NCBI GenBank assembly: GCA_937982115.1
Contig: CALJNE010000081.1
Location: forward strand, 1-60,952
Reading direction: 5' to 3'
Source: an uncultured Bacteroidales bacterium
Lineage (GTDB): Bacteria; Bacteroidota; Bacteroidia; Bacteroidales; ML635J-15
Length of the DNA stretch: 60,952 nt
Shown here: positions 8,107 through 18,344 of the stretch, piece after piece
Position numbering within the stretch: the first letter of the stretch is position 1
Layout: each line of letters starts with the position of its first letter
Made by a program: the position numbers and the translations under genes
The notes under the pieces: model-generated
Told to the model about the DNA's origin: nothing
Database searches by the model: none
Seen by the model: the letters and a program-made list of their open reading frames with translations, nothing else

Positions 8107-11100
8107 TTATTTCACTACATTTATCCATTTGCCTTTTGTTGATGCAAAATTATTATTATCGTACATAGTTTCACAATATGTAGCAGGTAAATAAAATCTT
8201 CCTTCATAACTAGCATTTAACATAACTCTAAAAGTATAACTTCTATTTTTATACATGTTGAAGTAGGTTAAAATTCTGTCGTCACGAATATCCCTGTAAT
8301 CATAATAGGAATCCATTCCTAAATTATTCTCAAAGAGTCGGGAATTAATAATTTCCCAACCGGATGGGAATATTTGTGTTAGAGCAACATTTTCAAGTAT
8401 ATTGTACAGCGAAGTGTTTGACATAACTACAGTAGCAATAAAATCTGTACCTTGTTGCAGATTAGTAACATCAATATTTTCGCCGTTAAGGTTAGTGTAA
8501 TATACCTGCATAGCAATATTAGAATTACGAAACGTCTCTTCCCCTGCTGCAGGAATTCCTCGATTTGTAAGTCTTACAAAATATGTGTTTTCAGTTGGCA
8601 AAAACTTAAATTCAGTATTAGCCTCTTCGGAGAGGTTTAGTTTTGTTTTATAAACAGGTTTATTCGAATTAATTGTTTGCTTGTTTCCGTTGATTGTGTA
8701 TTCAAGATTAATTTTTTCGTTTTTACCATATTTCTTCATAAATTTTGCGGCAGCAATTAAACTGTATGCAGTTGTTTGAGTGCTTGCATAAGTTTCAGAA
8801 CCTATTACTGAAGCAACATCAATTAGCATAGTAAATGCTTTTTCTTTTTCTCCAAGTTCTGTAAGCGTTTCGAGTATCATGGACTTATCACGAGTGTCGC
8901 TGCCAAAAGTACCACCTAATTCAAAATATTTTTTTACGTTGGTATCAAGTTTTGAAATAATATCCTTTGCAATATTTGTTTTGCCTGTGATGGTGTACGT
9001 TAGAGCAAGTCTCCATGCAGCTTCGTTTGAGATTTTGCTTTCTTTAAGTCGGTTCATCGCACTTCTGTCGGGATTTCCTGCAAGAGCCAGAGTATAAAGC
9101 CTGTATGCCTGAGTTAACTGTGATGCCGGACTATCATTTGTCCACTTTGAAGATTTTTCGGATTGATATTTTATCCACTGCGATTTTAAATTACCTGGAA
9201 TTTGATATCCGGCTTTTTCTGCTTCAATGATAAAATGACCGGCATAGTTGGTTGCCCATTCCGAAACATTATTACTTCCCGGCCAATAAGCAAAACCTCC
9301 GTTTGGCAATTGAAATCTCTGTAACAGATTTAAAGTACTTATCATGTTATCTTTGATTTTTTCTTTTTGTTCGTTTGTAAGTTCAATAAATTCCGATAAA
9401 TATAATTGTGGAAACGCTCCTGAAATTTTTTGTTCTAAACACCCATGTGGATAAGAAGTTAAATATTGTATCCTCTTTTCGAGATTTAATGGCGGAATAT
9501 TATAAATTTCTAAGTATGTTTCGTTGGTTCCTTTTATAAATTCCGGTTGGTAATTAAATGCCAAATCGTAATTTCCTGTGGTTTTGTCAATTACTTGGGT
9601 TTGATATGTATTCGGATAACTAACATCCATTTCGATATTATATTTAGAAATATTATTTCCGGAGATGGCAGTAATTTCAATTTTGGCAACACCTGTTTTT
9701 TCAGTCGCGGATAATTCAAAGTCAATATATTTTTCTCCTTCTTTGGAGAAAGTCAGAGATTTTGACGAAGCTCCGTTTATTGTTAGTAATCCGTTGGTCC
9801 TTACTGAAACACTAACATTCTTTACTTCGGGTTTCATGGCAAAAACGGTTACAGGCAACTTGAAAGTTTCTCCTGTTTTGATTGTTCGAGGAGCTGTTCC
9901 AAGTATCATTAAAGGTTTTTTTACAGGAGTTGTTTTTTCTACTGAGCCATAAGAATTTTCTCCTGCAGCCACAACCATTGTTCTAACAGAACCAATGTAT
10001 TGAGGTAGCTGAATTGTATGAGTTCTTACACCACCTGCCGAAACTGTATATGGTCCAAGGAAAATAACCAATGGTTTAAATCTCTGAGCCTGGATAAGAT
10101 CTTCAGGAGAAACTCCTTCTGTGTCTCCACCGATATTTAACAATCGGCTGGATTTAAACATTACATATTCCATTATGTAATTATATATATCCCATGTATA
10201 AACTCCCAAATTTTGTTTACTGAAAAAGTAATTCCACGGGTCAGGCGTTTTAAAGTTGGTAATGTTTAATAATCCTTCGTCAACAATAGCCAGTGTATAG
10301 GTCATTGGCTTACCGTTCTTTTCCCGAACATTTATCGAAAATTTAGATTCAGCAAGCAGCTCGTCGGGCATGTTGATTATCGGATGCAACTCTGTTTGAG
10401 GATCTTTGATTTGAACTGGCAAAATTCCATACATTCTTACCGGACGGTCATTAATTTTTTTGCCGAAAGACTGAATATAGCTTACATTTATATAAATATT
10501 CGGAGCCATTTCCGGTTTTGCAATGAAACTAAAATTCATGTTTCCATTCTCTGAATTTATCCAGAAATGATCGAGAACTCTATATCCGTTTTCAATGCTC
10601 ACAAGAGCTTTTCCGCCATAAACGGGAACACTTACTTTTATTTCTTCACCGACATTATAACTGTCTTTATCGCTTGTTAGACTGAGAATGTCGGAGGATT
10701 TTATTTTATTTGTTTCGGTGTAAGTATCTGAATAAGAGCTTACATATAAATTCATTGAGCTCGTATGCCCGTCTTTTAAATCTTTTACTGCCAAAACATA
10801 ACTACCGTAATCATCGAATTTAACAGGGAATTCGGCTTTACCATTTTTTACTGAAATCTTTTGACGAAGAATTGCATTGTTGTAATTGGCTGTAATAAAA
10901 TCTGTGCGGTCATATTGAGAATCATACCACCAGTAATATTCCATTCTGTAAATGGAAATTTCTACTTCATGTTCGGTTTTATCCAGCTTTTTGTTACGGT
11001 CTAAAAGTATAATGCTCAGGTTCAAATCTTTGTTAATAGGTAATGAGTTTGGATATTTATCATTTTCTTTTATTTTGATACCTACGAAGGTATTAAATGG

Positions 11101-13707
11101 ATAATAAACAAATGATTTTTCATTCATACTGAAGTTTCCGCTTTTTTCAAAAACCTTAACATCAAGTTTCGCATTCAAAACTCCCGGAGCATTTTGGGAT
11201 AAACTTAACTTTACAGGAGCTTTAAAGACACCGTTGTTATCTGTTTTGCCAGACAAAAGAGGCTTTGTGGTGTATTCAAAATTACTGTGATTATTAATGA
11301 AATTATAATCTTTGTATCCCGGGAACGGATTATAGTTTGGATTAAGGCTTATATTTGTTTTTGTTTCAAGATCGGCAGCATCTGCTCCGTGCAGCCATTT
11401 TGCTGTTATAATTGCATTTACCGTTCCGTCGCCACTCAGGTAATCTTTATCAAGATTAATTTCTATATTCAAACGATTAGGTCTTATGGTTTCAACCATT
11501 AAACTTTTAGTGAAAACATTGCTGCCTATTTTTATTGTGGCATTATAATAACCTGTTGGATCATTGGGTTTTGTTGGAAACTTAAAAACGTGAAAAGATT
11601 TATCATTTTTATTTTGAACCTCTTTATAGATTAGTTGATTTTTGGGATTTCTAACTTCTAAAACTATTGGATGTCCTGTAGGAATTGGATCTTGTTTGTC
11701 GTTGATGATTAAACCTAAATAAATCGTATCGCAGGGTCTTCTTACTCCTCTTTCTGTGTAAATAAAGGCTTTTATTTTTGCAGGATTGTATTCTCCATAA
11801 ACATTAAACTCAGATGTGGAAAGAGCCTTGTAATTTTGGAGTTTGATGTAATTTTTTTGTTTTCCTGATGTGGCAACCACAAAATAAGCTTTTTCATTTT
11901 TTGGAATATTCAACACTGAATATCCTTCTGAATTTGTTGTGCCTGATGCGATAAGCTGTTGTTGATAATTGAAAACTTCAATCTTTGCGCCACTAATGAA
12001 TTCAGAATTCAAAATATTGGTTAGAAAACAGTGTATTTTGTTGTCTTTCCCCATCTTGGCAATTATGCCTATATCTGTTGCAAGAACATTGTATTTAATT
12101 GCTTTCGAGTAACCGTAATAATATGGCGAGCAAGGATCATCATAAAGGTTGTTATTTCCATAGCCCCGGTAGTAATCATCATAATAATTATCGTAACCAG
12201 AATTTGTTTCAAGTTCAGCGGTGCTAAATTCATCAATATTTTCAGGATAAAAATATTCATTAAACCAGCTCCAATCATCATTTTCACCTAATAGAACCAG
12301 TTTGTTTTCCGACGAAACTCCGGAATTCTGATCGTTAGAACAAGGATATATACAATTTTCTTTGCGAAAAGCTATTTCTACTCTGTAAATAGCTCCCGGA
12401 TCAGGTTCTATTATGTCGCTGAGATTTAAATGAAATAAATTCCACTCTGAAAAATCTTTTACATCGGTTTGTTCAAGACTGACAGTTTTACATTTAATAA
12501 CTTTTGCTACTTTGTTCAAATTATAGGATTCACTTAAATCATTATCCTGCAAAAACTGTAAAATATTATTTTGAAAAATTTTAGTAATTCTAACATCAAC
12601 AGCTCTTATGTTTACTGCCTGAAAACTAATGTATTGCCCATTAGGAGAGGAGGGGAGGATTACTCCGTTATCATTTTTTGCAAGAGCAGGTTTGATATAT
12701 TTAAAATTTATTTGATATGAATAAGGCTTTTCTAATTTTTTACCATGAATATTTTTAATATTTTCATTTATGTACAATGTAACAGCATTATCAATCCTGC
12801 TATCTGGGATTATTTTAATCATGTTGTCAATAATCAAATATTTAAGGTCTTGATTTTCGCCGAGGGTAATAAGACCTTCGAGCAATTGGTCTTCTTTTAT
12901 TGGGTCGGAGAATATAAGATTTATGTATTGTTCGGGATAGGTGTTAACTTTGTATTCAAGCAGTTTAAATTCATCGAGCGGGGGAATTTCTAAATTAAGC
13001 ATGCCTTTACCACCGGCACCGAACTTTTCGCCGTTAAATTCTACTTTGAGTTCGCGGGCAGTATTTTTTCTTTCGATGTTTTTTATGTTTAATTGAAACT
13101 CATCATCTTTAAGTTGTTCTGTTTCAAATTCAATGGATTTATCGTCAATTTTTGTTGTAATTGCTTCTTTTATCTGTGTTAAATCTTCTTTATCATTAAG
13201 TTTTATTTTATATGTAACATCTTGTTTTGTAAATTCCTGTCGGTCGGTGGTTGTAACTTTTTCGAGTGAAAGCGAAATATTCTGATGGCGAGTATGAACA
13301 GCAAATGTAAAATGTTTTAAATCACCTGGAATTTTTTTATCAATTTTCCATAAATTTAAAGTGATAAAATATTTTTTGCCGGATTCAAGAGGTTTATCCG
13401 GTTTAAATTCAATGATATTATTATCTTTTATATTTATTTGGCCTTTCACTTCAGGGAAAATGCTTATTAAATTATTATTAATCTTTTGCGATTTAAGTTT
13501 GTTGAAAAATTCCGGAGTTAATTGAATAAGTATGGGATCGTTTTTAGAAATCACATTCGAGGAATGTGCAGAAATATATGGAATGTATTTTTCCGGGTCT
13601 GAAATTTTTATTTTTTTGTAATTATCCTGTGATCTGATAATCATAAATACTGTAAGTGCAACTGCTGCAATTAATACTAATACTGCCGGGTTTTCTAATT
13701 TTTTCAT
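8107..13707 (-). CDS. Bacterial alpha-2-macroglobulin family protein
   Basis: 1866 residues. An uncleaved-looking N-terminal anchor (residues 6-25) is followed by MG-type beta domains. A carboxypeptidase-regulatory-like segment is readable near 600 (GAKIEVFNYQQQLIASGTTN), and an MG2-type segment near 690-720. The thioester motif PHGCLEQ has its cysteine at residue 1423. The alpha/alpha thioester domain follows (LLQRFQLPNGGFAYWPG). A2M proteins trap proteases through a thioester bait mechanism and protect the envelope. A Tyr/Asp-rich insertion sits near 505-535. Bacterial A2M genes are often beside pbpC (PBP1C), but none is present here; the downstream partner is a lipocalin-like lipoprotein. 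A -33/-7 promoter is visible at 13732-13761. Confidence 0.92.
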   Translation of the reverse strand: MKKLENPAVLVLIAAVALTVFMIIRSQDNYKKIKISDPEKYIPYISAHSSNVISKNDPILIQLTPEFFNKLKSQKINNNLISIFPEVKGQINIKDNNIIEFKPDKPLESGKKYFITLNLWKIDKKIPGDLKHFTFAVHTRHQNISLSLEKVTTTDRQEFTKQDVTYKIKLNDKEDLTQIKEAITTKIDDKSIEFETEQLKDDEFQLNIKNIERKNTARELKVEFNGEKFGAGGKGMLNLEIPPLDEFKLLEYKVNTYPEQYINLIFSDPIKEDQLLEGLITLGENQDLKYLIIDNMIKIIPDSRIDNAVTLYINENIKNIHGKKLEKPYSYQINFKYIKPALAKNDNGVILPSSPNGQYISFQAVNIRAVDVRITKIFQNNILQFLQDNDLSESYNLNKVAKVIKCKTVSLEQTDVKDFSEWNLFHLNLSDIIEPDPGAIYRVEIAFRKENCIYPCSNDQNSGVSSENKLVLLGENDDWSWFNEYFYPENIDEFSTAELETNSGYDNYYDDYYRGYGNNNLYDDPCSPYYYGYSKAIKYNVLATDIGIIAKMGKDNKIHCFLTNILNSEFISGAKIEVFNYQQQLIASGTTNSEGYSVLNIPKNEKAYFVVATSGKQKNYIKLQNYKALSTSEFNVYGEYNPAKIKAFIYTERGVRRPCDTIYLGLIINDKQDPIPTGHPIVLEVRNPKNQLIYKEVQNKNDKSFHVFKFPTKPNDPTGYYNATIKIGSNVFTKSLMVETIRPNRLNIEINLDKDYLSGDGTVNAIITAKWLHGADAADLETKTNISLNPNYNPFPGYKDYNFINNHSNFEYTTKPLLSGKTDNNGVFKAPVKLSLSQNAPGVLNAKLDVKVFEKSGNFSMNEKSFVYYPFNTFVGIKIKENDKYPNSLPINKDLNLSIILLDRNKKLDKTEHEVEISIYRMEYYWWYDSQYDRTDFITANYNNAILRQKISVKNGKAEFPVKFDDYGSYVLAVKDLKDGHTSSMNLYVSSYSDTYTETNKIKSSDILSLTSDKDSYNVGEEIKVSVPVYGGKALVSIENGYRVLDHFWINSENGNMNFSFIAKPEMAPNIYINVSYIQSFGKKINDRPVRMYGILPVQIKDPQTELHPIINMPDELLAESKFSINVREKNGKPMTYTLAIVDEGLLNITNFKTPDPWNYFFSKQNLGVYTWDIYNYIMEYVMFKSSRLLNIGGDTEGVSPEDLIQAQRFKPLVIFLGPYTVSAGGVRTHTIQLPQYIGSVRTMVVAAGENSYGSVEKTTPVKKPLMILGTAPRTIKTGETFKLPVTVFAMKPEVKNVSVSVRTNGLLTINGASSKSLTFSKEGEKYIDFELSATEKTGVAKIEITAISGNNISKYNIEMDVSYPNTYQTQVIDKTTGNYDLAFNYQPEFIKGTNETYLEIYNIPPLNLEKRIQYLTSYPHGCLEQKISGAFPQLYLSEFIELTNEQKEKIKDNMISTLNLLQRFQLPNGGFAYWPGSNNVSEWATNYAGHFIIEAEKAGYQIPGNLKSQWIKYQSEKSSKWTNDSPASQLTQAYRLYTLALAGNPDRSAMNRLKESKISNEAAWRLALTYTITGKTNIAKDIISKLDTNVKKYFELGGTFGSDTRDKSMILETLTELGEKEKAFTMLIDVASVIGSETYASTQTTAYSLIAAAKFMKKYGKNEKINLEYTINGNKQTINSNKPVYKTKLNLSEEANTEFKFLPTENTYFVRLTNRGIPAAGEETFRNSNIAMQVYYTNLNGENIDVTNLQQGTDFIATVVMSNTSLYNILENVALTQIFPSGWEIINSRLFENNLGMDSYYDYRDIRDDRILTYFNMYKNRSYTFRVMLNASYEGRFYLPATYCETMYDNNNFASTKGKWINVVK

Positions 13708-13731
13708 GATTGATATTTTTTATTTCTTAAA

Positions 13732-13761
13732 CAAAAATAAACAAAAAAAACCTATTTCAAA
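13732..13761 (-). promoter_or_regulatory. Bacteroidota-type promoter of the alpha-2-macroglobulin operon
   Basis: On the minus strand a TTTG (13761-13758) is followed after 18 bases by TATTTTTG (13739-13732), fitting the Bacteroidota -33 TTTG / -7 TAnnTTTG pattern. The start codon at 13707 is about 25 bases downstream. The -33 element lies inside the clpC terminator hairpin. Confidence 0.5.
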
Positions 13762-13777
13762 ATAGGTTTTTTTGTTT
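13743..13777 (-). terminator. Rho-independent terminator of clpC, A/T-rich and probably bidirectional
   Basis: Inverted repeat CCTATTT / AAATAGG (13751-13757 and 13760-13766) flanked by an A-run on one side and a T-run on the other. It lies just downstream of the clpC stop at 13807. Read on the minus strand it gives a stem followed by a run of T. Confidence 0.7.
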
Positions 13778-13806
13778 TATATTTATTTTTTTATAGTAAT
13801 TTTATT

Positions 13807-16380
13807 TTAGTTTTCTTCTTTTGAGTCTTCAAAAGTTTCTGAGTCTTTATTGATTTTTATTGTTATGCCTTGTTTTTCGCTAAAGCCAACAACAATTGTA
13901 TCGCCTTGTTTAATCTCAGCTTTGATAATTGCTTCGGCCATTGTGTCTTCTACGTATTTTTGGATTGCTCTTTTAAGAGGTCTTGCTCCGAATTTTGGGT
14001 CGAAACCTTTTTCGGCAAGGAAATTTTTTGCTGCCGGAGTAATTTTTATGTTATATCCAAGGTCTTTAACTCTTTCATAAAGGCCTTTTAACTCAATATC
14101 AATGATTTTGAAGATATGCTCTTTTGAAAGTGAGTTGAACATAATGACATCATCAATACGATTCAAAAACTCCGGTGCAAAAGTCTTTTTTAAGGCATTT
14201 TCAATAATACTTTTTGCCTGAGCATCAACGGAAGCTTTTTTTGCGGAAGTTTCGAAACCAACACCTCTGCCGTATTCTGCAAGTTGTCTTGTTCCGATGT
14301 TGGAGGTCATTATAACTATTGTGTTTCTGAAATCAATTCTTCGTCCGAGGCTATCAGTTAAACGTCCTTCATCCAGCACCTGAAGTAAAATATGGAATAC
14401 ATCAGGATGGGCTTTTTCTATTTCGTCCAATAATACTACCGAATAAGGTTTGCGACGAACTTTCTCGGTTAATTGACCGCCTTCTTCATAACCAACATAA
14501 CCAGGAGGAGCTCCAACAAGCCGCGAAACAGAGAATTTTTCCATGTATTCGCTCATGTCAATACGTATTAGAGCATCTTCGGTGTCGAAAAGATATTTGG
14601 CTAAAATTTTAGCAAGTTGTGTTTTTCCGACACCTGTAGGCCCGAGGAAAATAAATGTTCCAATAGGTTTGTTAGGATCTTTAAGCCCGGCTCTGTTTCT
14701 CTGAATTGCAAGAACAACTTTTTTAATTGCTTCATCCTGACCGATTATACTGCCTGCAAGTTCTTCTTCCATTTTAAGCAATCTATTGCCTTCGGTTTGT
14801 GCAATGCGTTTTACCGGAACACCGGTCATCATTGCAATAACTTCGGCAATATGCTCTTCGTCAACAGTTTCTCGTTTTTCGCTCATTTCTTTTATCCACT
14901 GATCTTTGGCTCGTTCGATTGCGTTTTCAATTTCGCGTTCTTTGTCGCGAAGAGCAGCGGCTTTTTCAAATTGCTGATTGCGAACAGCTTGAAGTTTTAA
15001 TTCTTTTGTTTGAGCCAAATCTTCTTCGAGTTTGTTTATTTTGTGAGGAACGGCTGCTGATTTAATGTGAACTCTTGCTCCGGCTTCATCCATTGCATCA
15101 ATAGCTTTATCGGGCAGAGCTCTGTCGCTTATATATCGCATTGTAAGCTTTACGCATGCTTCTAAAGCTTTGTCTGTATAAATTACATTATGATGATCTT
15201 CGTATCTTGCTTTTATTTTGCGTAAAATATCAAGGGTTTCTTCAGGAGAGGTTGCTTCGACCATTACTTTCTGAAAACGACGTTCTAAAGCTCCGTCTTT
15301 TTCGATATACTGACGATATTCGTCGAGAGTTGTAGCCCCTATACATTGAATATCACCTCGGGATAATGCTGGCTTTAACATATTTGCGGCATCGAGCGAA
15401 CCTGTACTGCTTCCTGCTCCGACAATAGTGTGAATTTCGTCAATAAATAAAATTACATCGTTAGCCTGAACAAGCTCGTCAATGATTGCTTTCATACGTT
15501 CTTCGAATTGTCCGCGGTATTTTGTTCCTGCTACTATGCTTGCCATGTCGAGAGTAATAATTCTTTTATCGAATAAAAGATGAGGAACTTTTTTCTGAAC
15601 AATTCGAGCTGCCAGGCCTTCGACTATTGCGGATTTCCCAACTCCTGGTTCTCCTATTAATACCGGATTGTTTTTCTTTCGACGACACAAAATTTGAGAA
15701 ATTCTCTCTATTTCAACATCACGCCCTACAATTGTATCGAGTTTACCTTCTTCGTAAGATTTTGTAAGATCAACACCAAAAGTGTCCAATACAGGAGTAC
15801 TGCTTTTGCCTTTTGCAGAAGTTTTTCTGCCAAGTCCGGGATCGTTTATGGACGAACTTCCAAATTTTGACGAACCTCCAAAATCATCATTGTCCTCGTC
15901 GTCATCATCCTCGTCGTCATCATCTGATCCGAACGAGCCTGTAAATGATTTCATCTCCATGCTCATGCGAACCATATCATATTCAATATTGAACTCATCA
16001 AGTAATTGAGAAAAACGACTCGGAACTTTGAGAATAGCCAGTAATAAATGCCCTGTATTTATTTCATCACTGTTTAGAGAGATTGCTTCGGTGTACATAA
16101 ATTTTTGGATTCGTTCCGTAGTCTTTGTCGGAACAACTCTATCCATATCATTTATTGTGAGGTTAACGTTAGGATTTTTTAACAAATTTTCAATTTTTGC
16201 TTTTAAATCCAATAAGTTAACATCAAGTTCTCTAAGTATTTCGACAGCTTCACAATTTGATTCTCTTAACATCCCTAAAAAAAGATGCTCCGGACCTAAA
16301 TAATCGTTTCCAAGTCGTATGGCTTCTTCTTTCCCATACTGTATAGCATCTAAAAGGGATTGAGAAAATTTTCTTTTCAT
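13807..16380 (-). CDS. clpC: ATP-dependent Clp protease ATP-binding subunit ClpC
   Basis: 857 residues. A Clp N-terminal double repeat (about 1-145) is followed by an acidic linker (D/E-rich at 153-165). The first AAA+ module has Walker A GEPGVGKS (243-250) and Walker B LFIDEIH. A UVR-type coiled segment follows (about 450-500), then the second AAA+ module with Walker A GPTGVGKT (580-587) and [14 protein letters not shown]. The layout matches ClpC unfoldases that feed ClpP and act in protein quality control in the cytoplasm. The gene is monocistronic, with its own -7 box (16404-16411) and a terminator at 13743-13777. An inverted repeat at 16414-16442 could be an operator. Confidence 0.96.
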   Translation of the reverse strand: MKRKFSQSLLDAIQYGKEEAIRLGNDYLGPEHLFLGMLRESNCEAVEILRELDVNLLDLKAKIENLLKNPNVNLTINDMDRVVPTKTTERIQKFMYTEAISLNSDEINTGHLLLAILKVPSRFSQLLDEFNIEYDMVRMSMEMKSFTGSFGSDDDDEDDDDEDNDDFGGSSKFGSSSINDPGLGRKTSAKGKSSTPVLDTFGVDLTKSYEEGKLDTIVGRDVEIERISQILCRRKKNNPVLIGEPGVGKSAIVEGLAARIVQKKVPHLLFDKRIITLDMASIVAGTKYRGQFEERMKAIIDELVQANDVILFIDEIHTIVGAGSSTGSLDAANMLKPALSRGDIQCIGATTLDEYRQYIEKDGALERRFQKVMVEATSPEETLDILRKIKARYEDHHNVIYTDKALEACVKLTMRYISDRALPDKAIDAMDEAGARVHIKSAAVPHKINKLEEDLAQTKELKLQAVRNQQFEKAAALRDKEREIENAIERAKDQWIKEMSEKRETVDEEHIAEVIAMMTGVPVKRIAQTEGNRLLKMEEELAGSIIGQDEAIKKVVLAIQRNRAGLKDPNKPIGTFIFLGPTGVGKTQLAKILAKYLFDTEDALIRIDMSEYMEKFSVSRLVGAPPGYVGYEEGGQLTEKVRRKPYSVVLLDEIEKAHPDVFHILLQVLDEGRLTDSLGRRIDFRNTIVIMTSNIGTRQLAEYGRGVGFETSAKKASVDAQAKSIIENALKKTFAPEFLNRIDDVIMFNSLSKEHIFKIIDIELKGLYERVKDLGYNIKITPAAKNFLAEKGFDPKFGARPLKRAIQKYVEDTMAEAIIKAEIKQGDTIVVGFSEKQGITIKINKDSETFEDSKEEN

Positions 16381-16403
16381 TTTTTTCTTTTTATTTCAAC
16401 TTA

Positions 16404-16442
16404 CAAAAATAATAAATCTTTCTTTATTAAAACTAAAGATTT
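16404..16442 (-). promoter_or_regulatory. clpC promoter with overlapping inverted repeat
   Basis: On the minus strand TATTTTTG (16411-16404) matches the Bacteroidota -7 element, 24 bases before the clpC ATG. Just upstream lies a perfect 8-bp inverted repeat AAATCTTT ... AAAGATTT (16414-16421 and 16435-16442, 13-base spacer) in the position where a repressor would block RNA polymerase. No convincing -33 TTTG is seen. The operator role is inference. Confidence 0.4.
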
Positions 16443-16516
16443 TCTTAAATGTTTAGGAGTAGTAAGTAATTTTATATTATTTAATGTTTGATATACTTCT
16501 TTAAAGAGACGTTTAT

Positions 16517-18181
16517 TTATTGTATTTCATTTTCTTTTGGTGGCATGTAATAAAACTCAGCATCAATTCCTTTAAAATTAGGAACAGGATACTTTTTGTA
16601 ATCTTCGGTTATGTTTTTATACTTGTAATTTTCTGATATTTTATAATTTTCAGGATTAAAAACAAATCTGTAAAGATTGTACAGAAACATAAAATCCATT
16701 CCTGCATAATCCCAAACTTCATTAGCATTTCTGTTTCCTTTGTTATTTGGCCAATTTAAACGAGATGAAGTTGACCAGAAGGGGCTATAATCCGGACGTG
16801 TAAAATCTGTACTGGGAAATGAATTAGGAGCCGCAGTTAAAAGATCTTCATAATATGCTTTATCGGTTTCGTAAATCCTTGTGCCGGGATGGTAAATAAC
16901 TTCGTATTTTCTCTTATGCAAAATATAAAGCACAAGTGGATTGTGTTCGTAAGTATATTTTTTTCGTTTATCTCCCAAACAATAAAGAAGCTCGTAAGAA
17001 TTTTTATTTATATTTATATCAGCAATACTTGCAAGAGCTCTGAACATATAGTCATCAATTTCTTCTGGCAAAGGTACGGCGGCAGTTTTTACTATGTAAA
17101 GTTTTTTGAAAAGTAGTGATTTGAATAAATATGCAGAAAGTCCTTTATCGGAATTGTCGTAATGATAATTTTTGCCTGTTATTGCTCGGGCAGCTTCGGA
17201 CATTCCGTATGAATTCATCCATACTCCCATATCTTCTCCGTTACCTTCGGCTACAAGATCGTTTGTAACAGGATTCATTATATACCACGAACTACTCATA
17301 ATTCCACCTAAATGATTTTTCGATGGTCTTGCTCTGCCTTTTAAAGGTTTTAATACAATTTTCGGCGATGGATATTCGTGATAGCAATGTTTTATTAATC
17401 TGTCAACAATGTCGTCAATCCACCTTCCAAAATAAATCATATCTCCTGAAATAATATTTTTCGATTTAAGGTATTCAGGAATAAAATTGTTGTAAAAGTT
17501 TATTTCTATTCCGGAGAAATTTTCATTGTCAACAAGTTTTTTTACTAAAGCCAGAGCCTGCATAAGATAAATTATGTTGTCCTGCGACATTCCCTGTCGA
17601 GGAATTGCTCCCTTTTGAAAAACGGATAAAAACGTATTAGTTCCGTCTTTAGTTTTTATGTGCCAACCGTATTGCGATTTAAAATGTTTATGGTATTGTC
17701 TCCAGAAGCCTAAAGTAACATCATCTCTCAGCAGAAATCCGTTTATGTCTTCAGGGTATTTTATGGACTGGTTTAATGGAGTGCTGTCATTAATAAGATT
17801 GTGGTGTTTACGTAAAACATATTCTGAGTATAAATCAAGACGTTCGAGAGCAAGCATAGAATAGATTAGCATTGTTAGAGTTTCCCGGTAATCCTGGTTA
17901 TTGTTTTTTAAAAGACGATATTCAAGAGCCAGTATGCTTAACCAATGATTATAATTACTGTTACCATCGCTCCAACTTAACCATTTTACCGAACCATCGG
18001 GATTTAATTTACGGTCAACGGCAGGAATGTTAGTTCCAAATTGCTCTACATTAGGACTTACTAAAATAAATTCATTTAGTAAACGTGTTCGATAATTAAG
18101 ATATTTTTGATGCAAATCATTGTTTGCATAAAACAGCGTACTCCAAAAAAGAATAAAAACAAATATCAGATTCTTGTTCAT
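16517..18181 (-). CDS. Secreted protein of unknown function (554 residues)
   Basis: A signal peptide is clear (MNKNLIFVFILFWSTLFYA). The mature part is rich in W, Y and N. It contains helical, toroid-like stretches (NYNHWLSILALEYRLLKNNN, LTMLIYSMLALERLDLYSEY) and a conserved-looking block with LGGIMSSSWYIMNP, EGNGEDMGVWMNSYGMSEAA and WDYAGMDFMFLYNL. The helical character and the W/D/N-rich motifs recall alpha/alpha-barrel carbohydrate-active enzymes, but I recognise no family and no catalytic pair can be assigned. It is followed on the chromosome by clpC but separated from it by a promoter, so it is probably transcribed alone. Confidence 0.6.
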   Translation of the reverse strand: MNKNLIFVFILFWSTLFYANNDLHQKYLNYRTRLLNEFILVSPNVEQFGTNIPAVDRKLNPDGSVKWLSWSDGNSNYNHWLSILALEYRLLKNNNQDYRETLTMLIYSMLALERLDLYSEYVLRKHHNLINDSTPLNQSIKYPEDINGFLLRDDVTLGFWRQYHKHFKSQYGWHIKTKDGTNTFLSVFQKGAIPRQGMSQDNIIYLMQALALVKKLVDNENFSGIEINFYNNFIPEYLKSKNIISGDMIYFGRWIDDIVDRLIKHCYHEYPSPKIVLKPLKGRARPSKNHLGGIMSSSWYIMNPVTNDLVAEGNGEDMGVWMNSYGMSEAARAITGKNYHYDNSDKGLSAYLFKSLLFKKLYIVKTAAVPLPEEIDDYMFRALASIADININKNSYELLYCLGDKRKKYTYEHNPLVLYILHKRKYEVIYHPGTRIYETDKAYYEDLLTAAPNSFPSTDFTRPDYSPFWSTSSRLNWPNNKGNRNANEVWDYAGMDFMFLYNLYRFVFNPENYKISENYKYKNITEDYKKYPVPNFKGIDAEFYYMPPKENEIQ

Positions 18182-18320
18182 TTTCTTATTTTTTCCAAAG
18201 TAAATGAAATTTTTTTAAGTTTAATATAGCTTTTATCCAATTTTGCCATAAGATGATATTTTAACTTTATGATGTTAATAATATCTAAATACCAGATTTA
18301 TAAAAATCCATAAGCCTTAG

Positions 18321-18328
18321 TAATTTTG
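18321..18328 (+). promoter_or_regulatory. -7 element of the glucosaminidase gene
   Basis: TAATTTTG matches TAnnTTTG and lies 16 bases before the ATG at 18345, implying a very short leader. No clear -33 TTTG is seen at the expected distance. Confidence 0.4.
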
Positions 18329-18344
18329 TGTAAATGGAATTATT

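Noticed and set aside
12031-12291. Isoleucine- and valine-rich plus-strand frame over the A2M gene
   Set aside because: It is the antisense shadow of the Tyr/Asp-rich insertion (YDNYYDDYYRG) of the alpha-2-macroglobulin.
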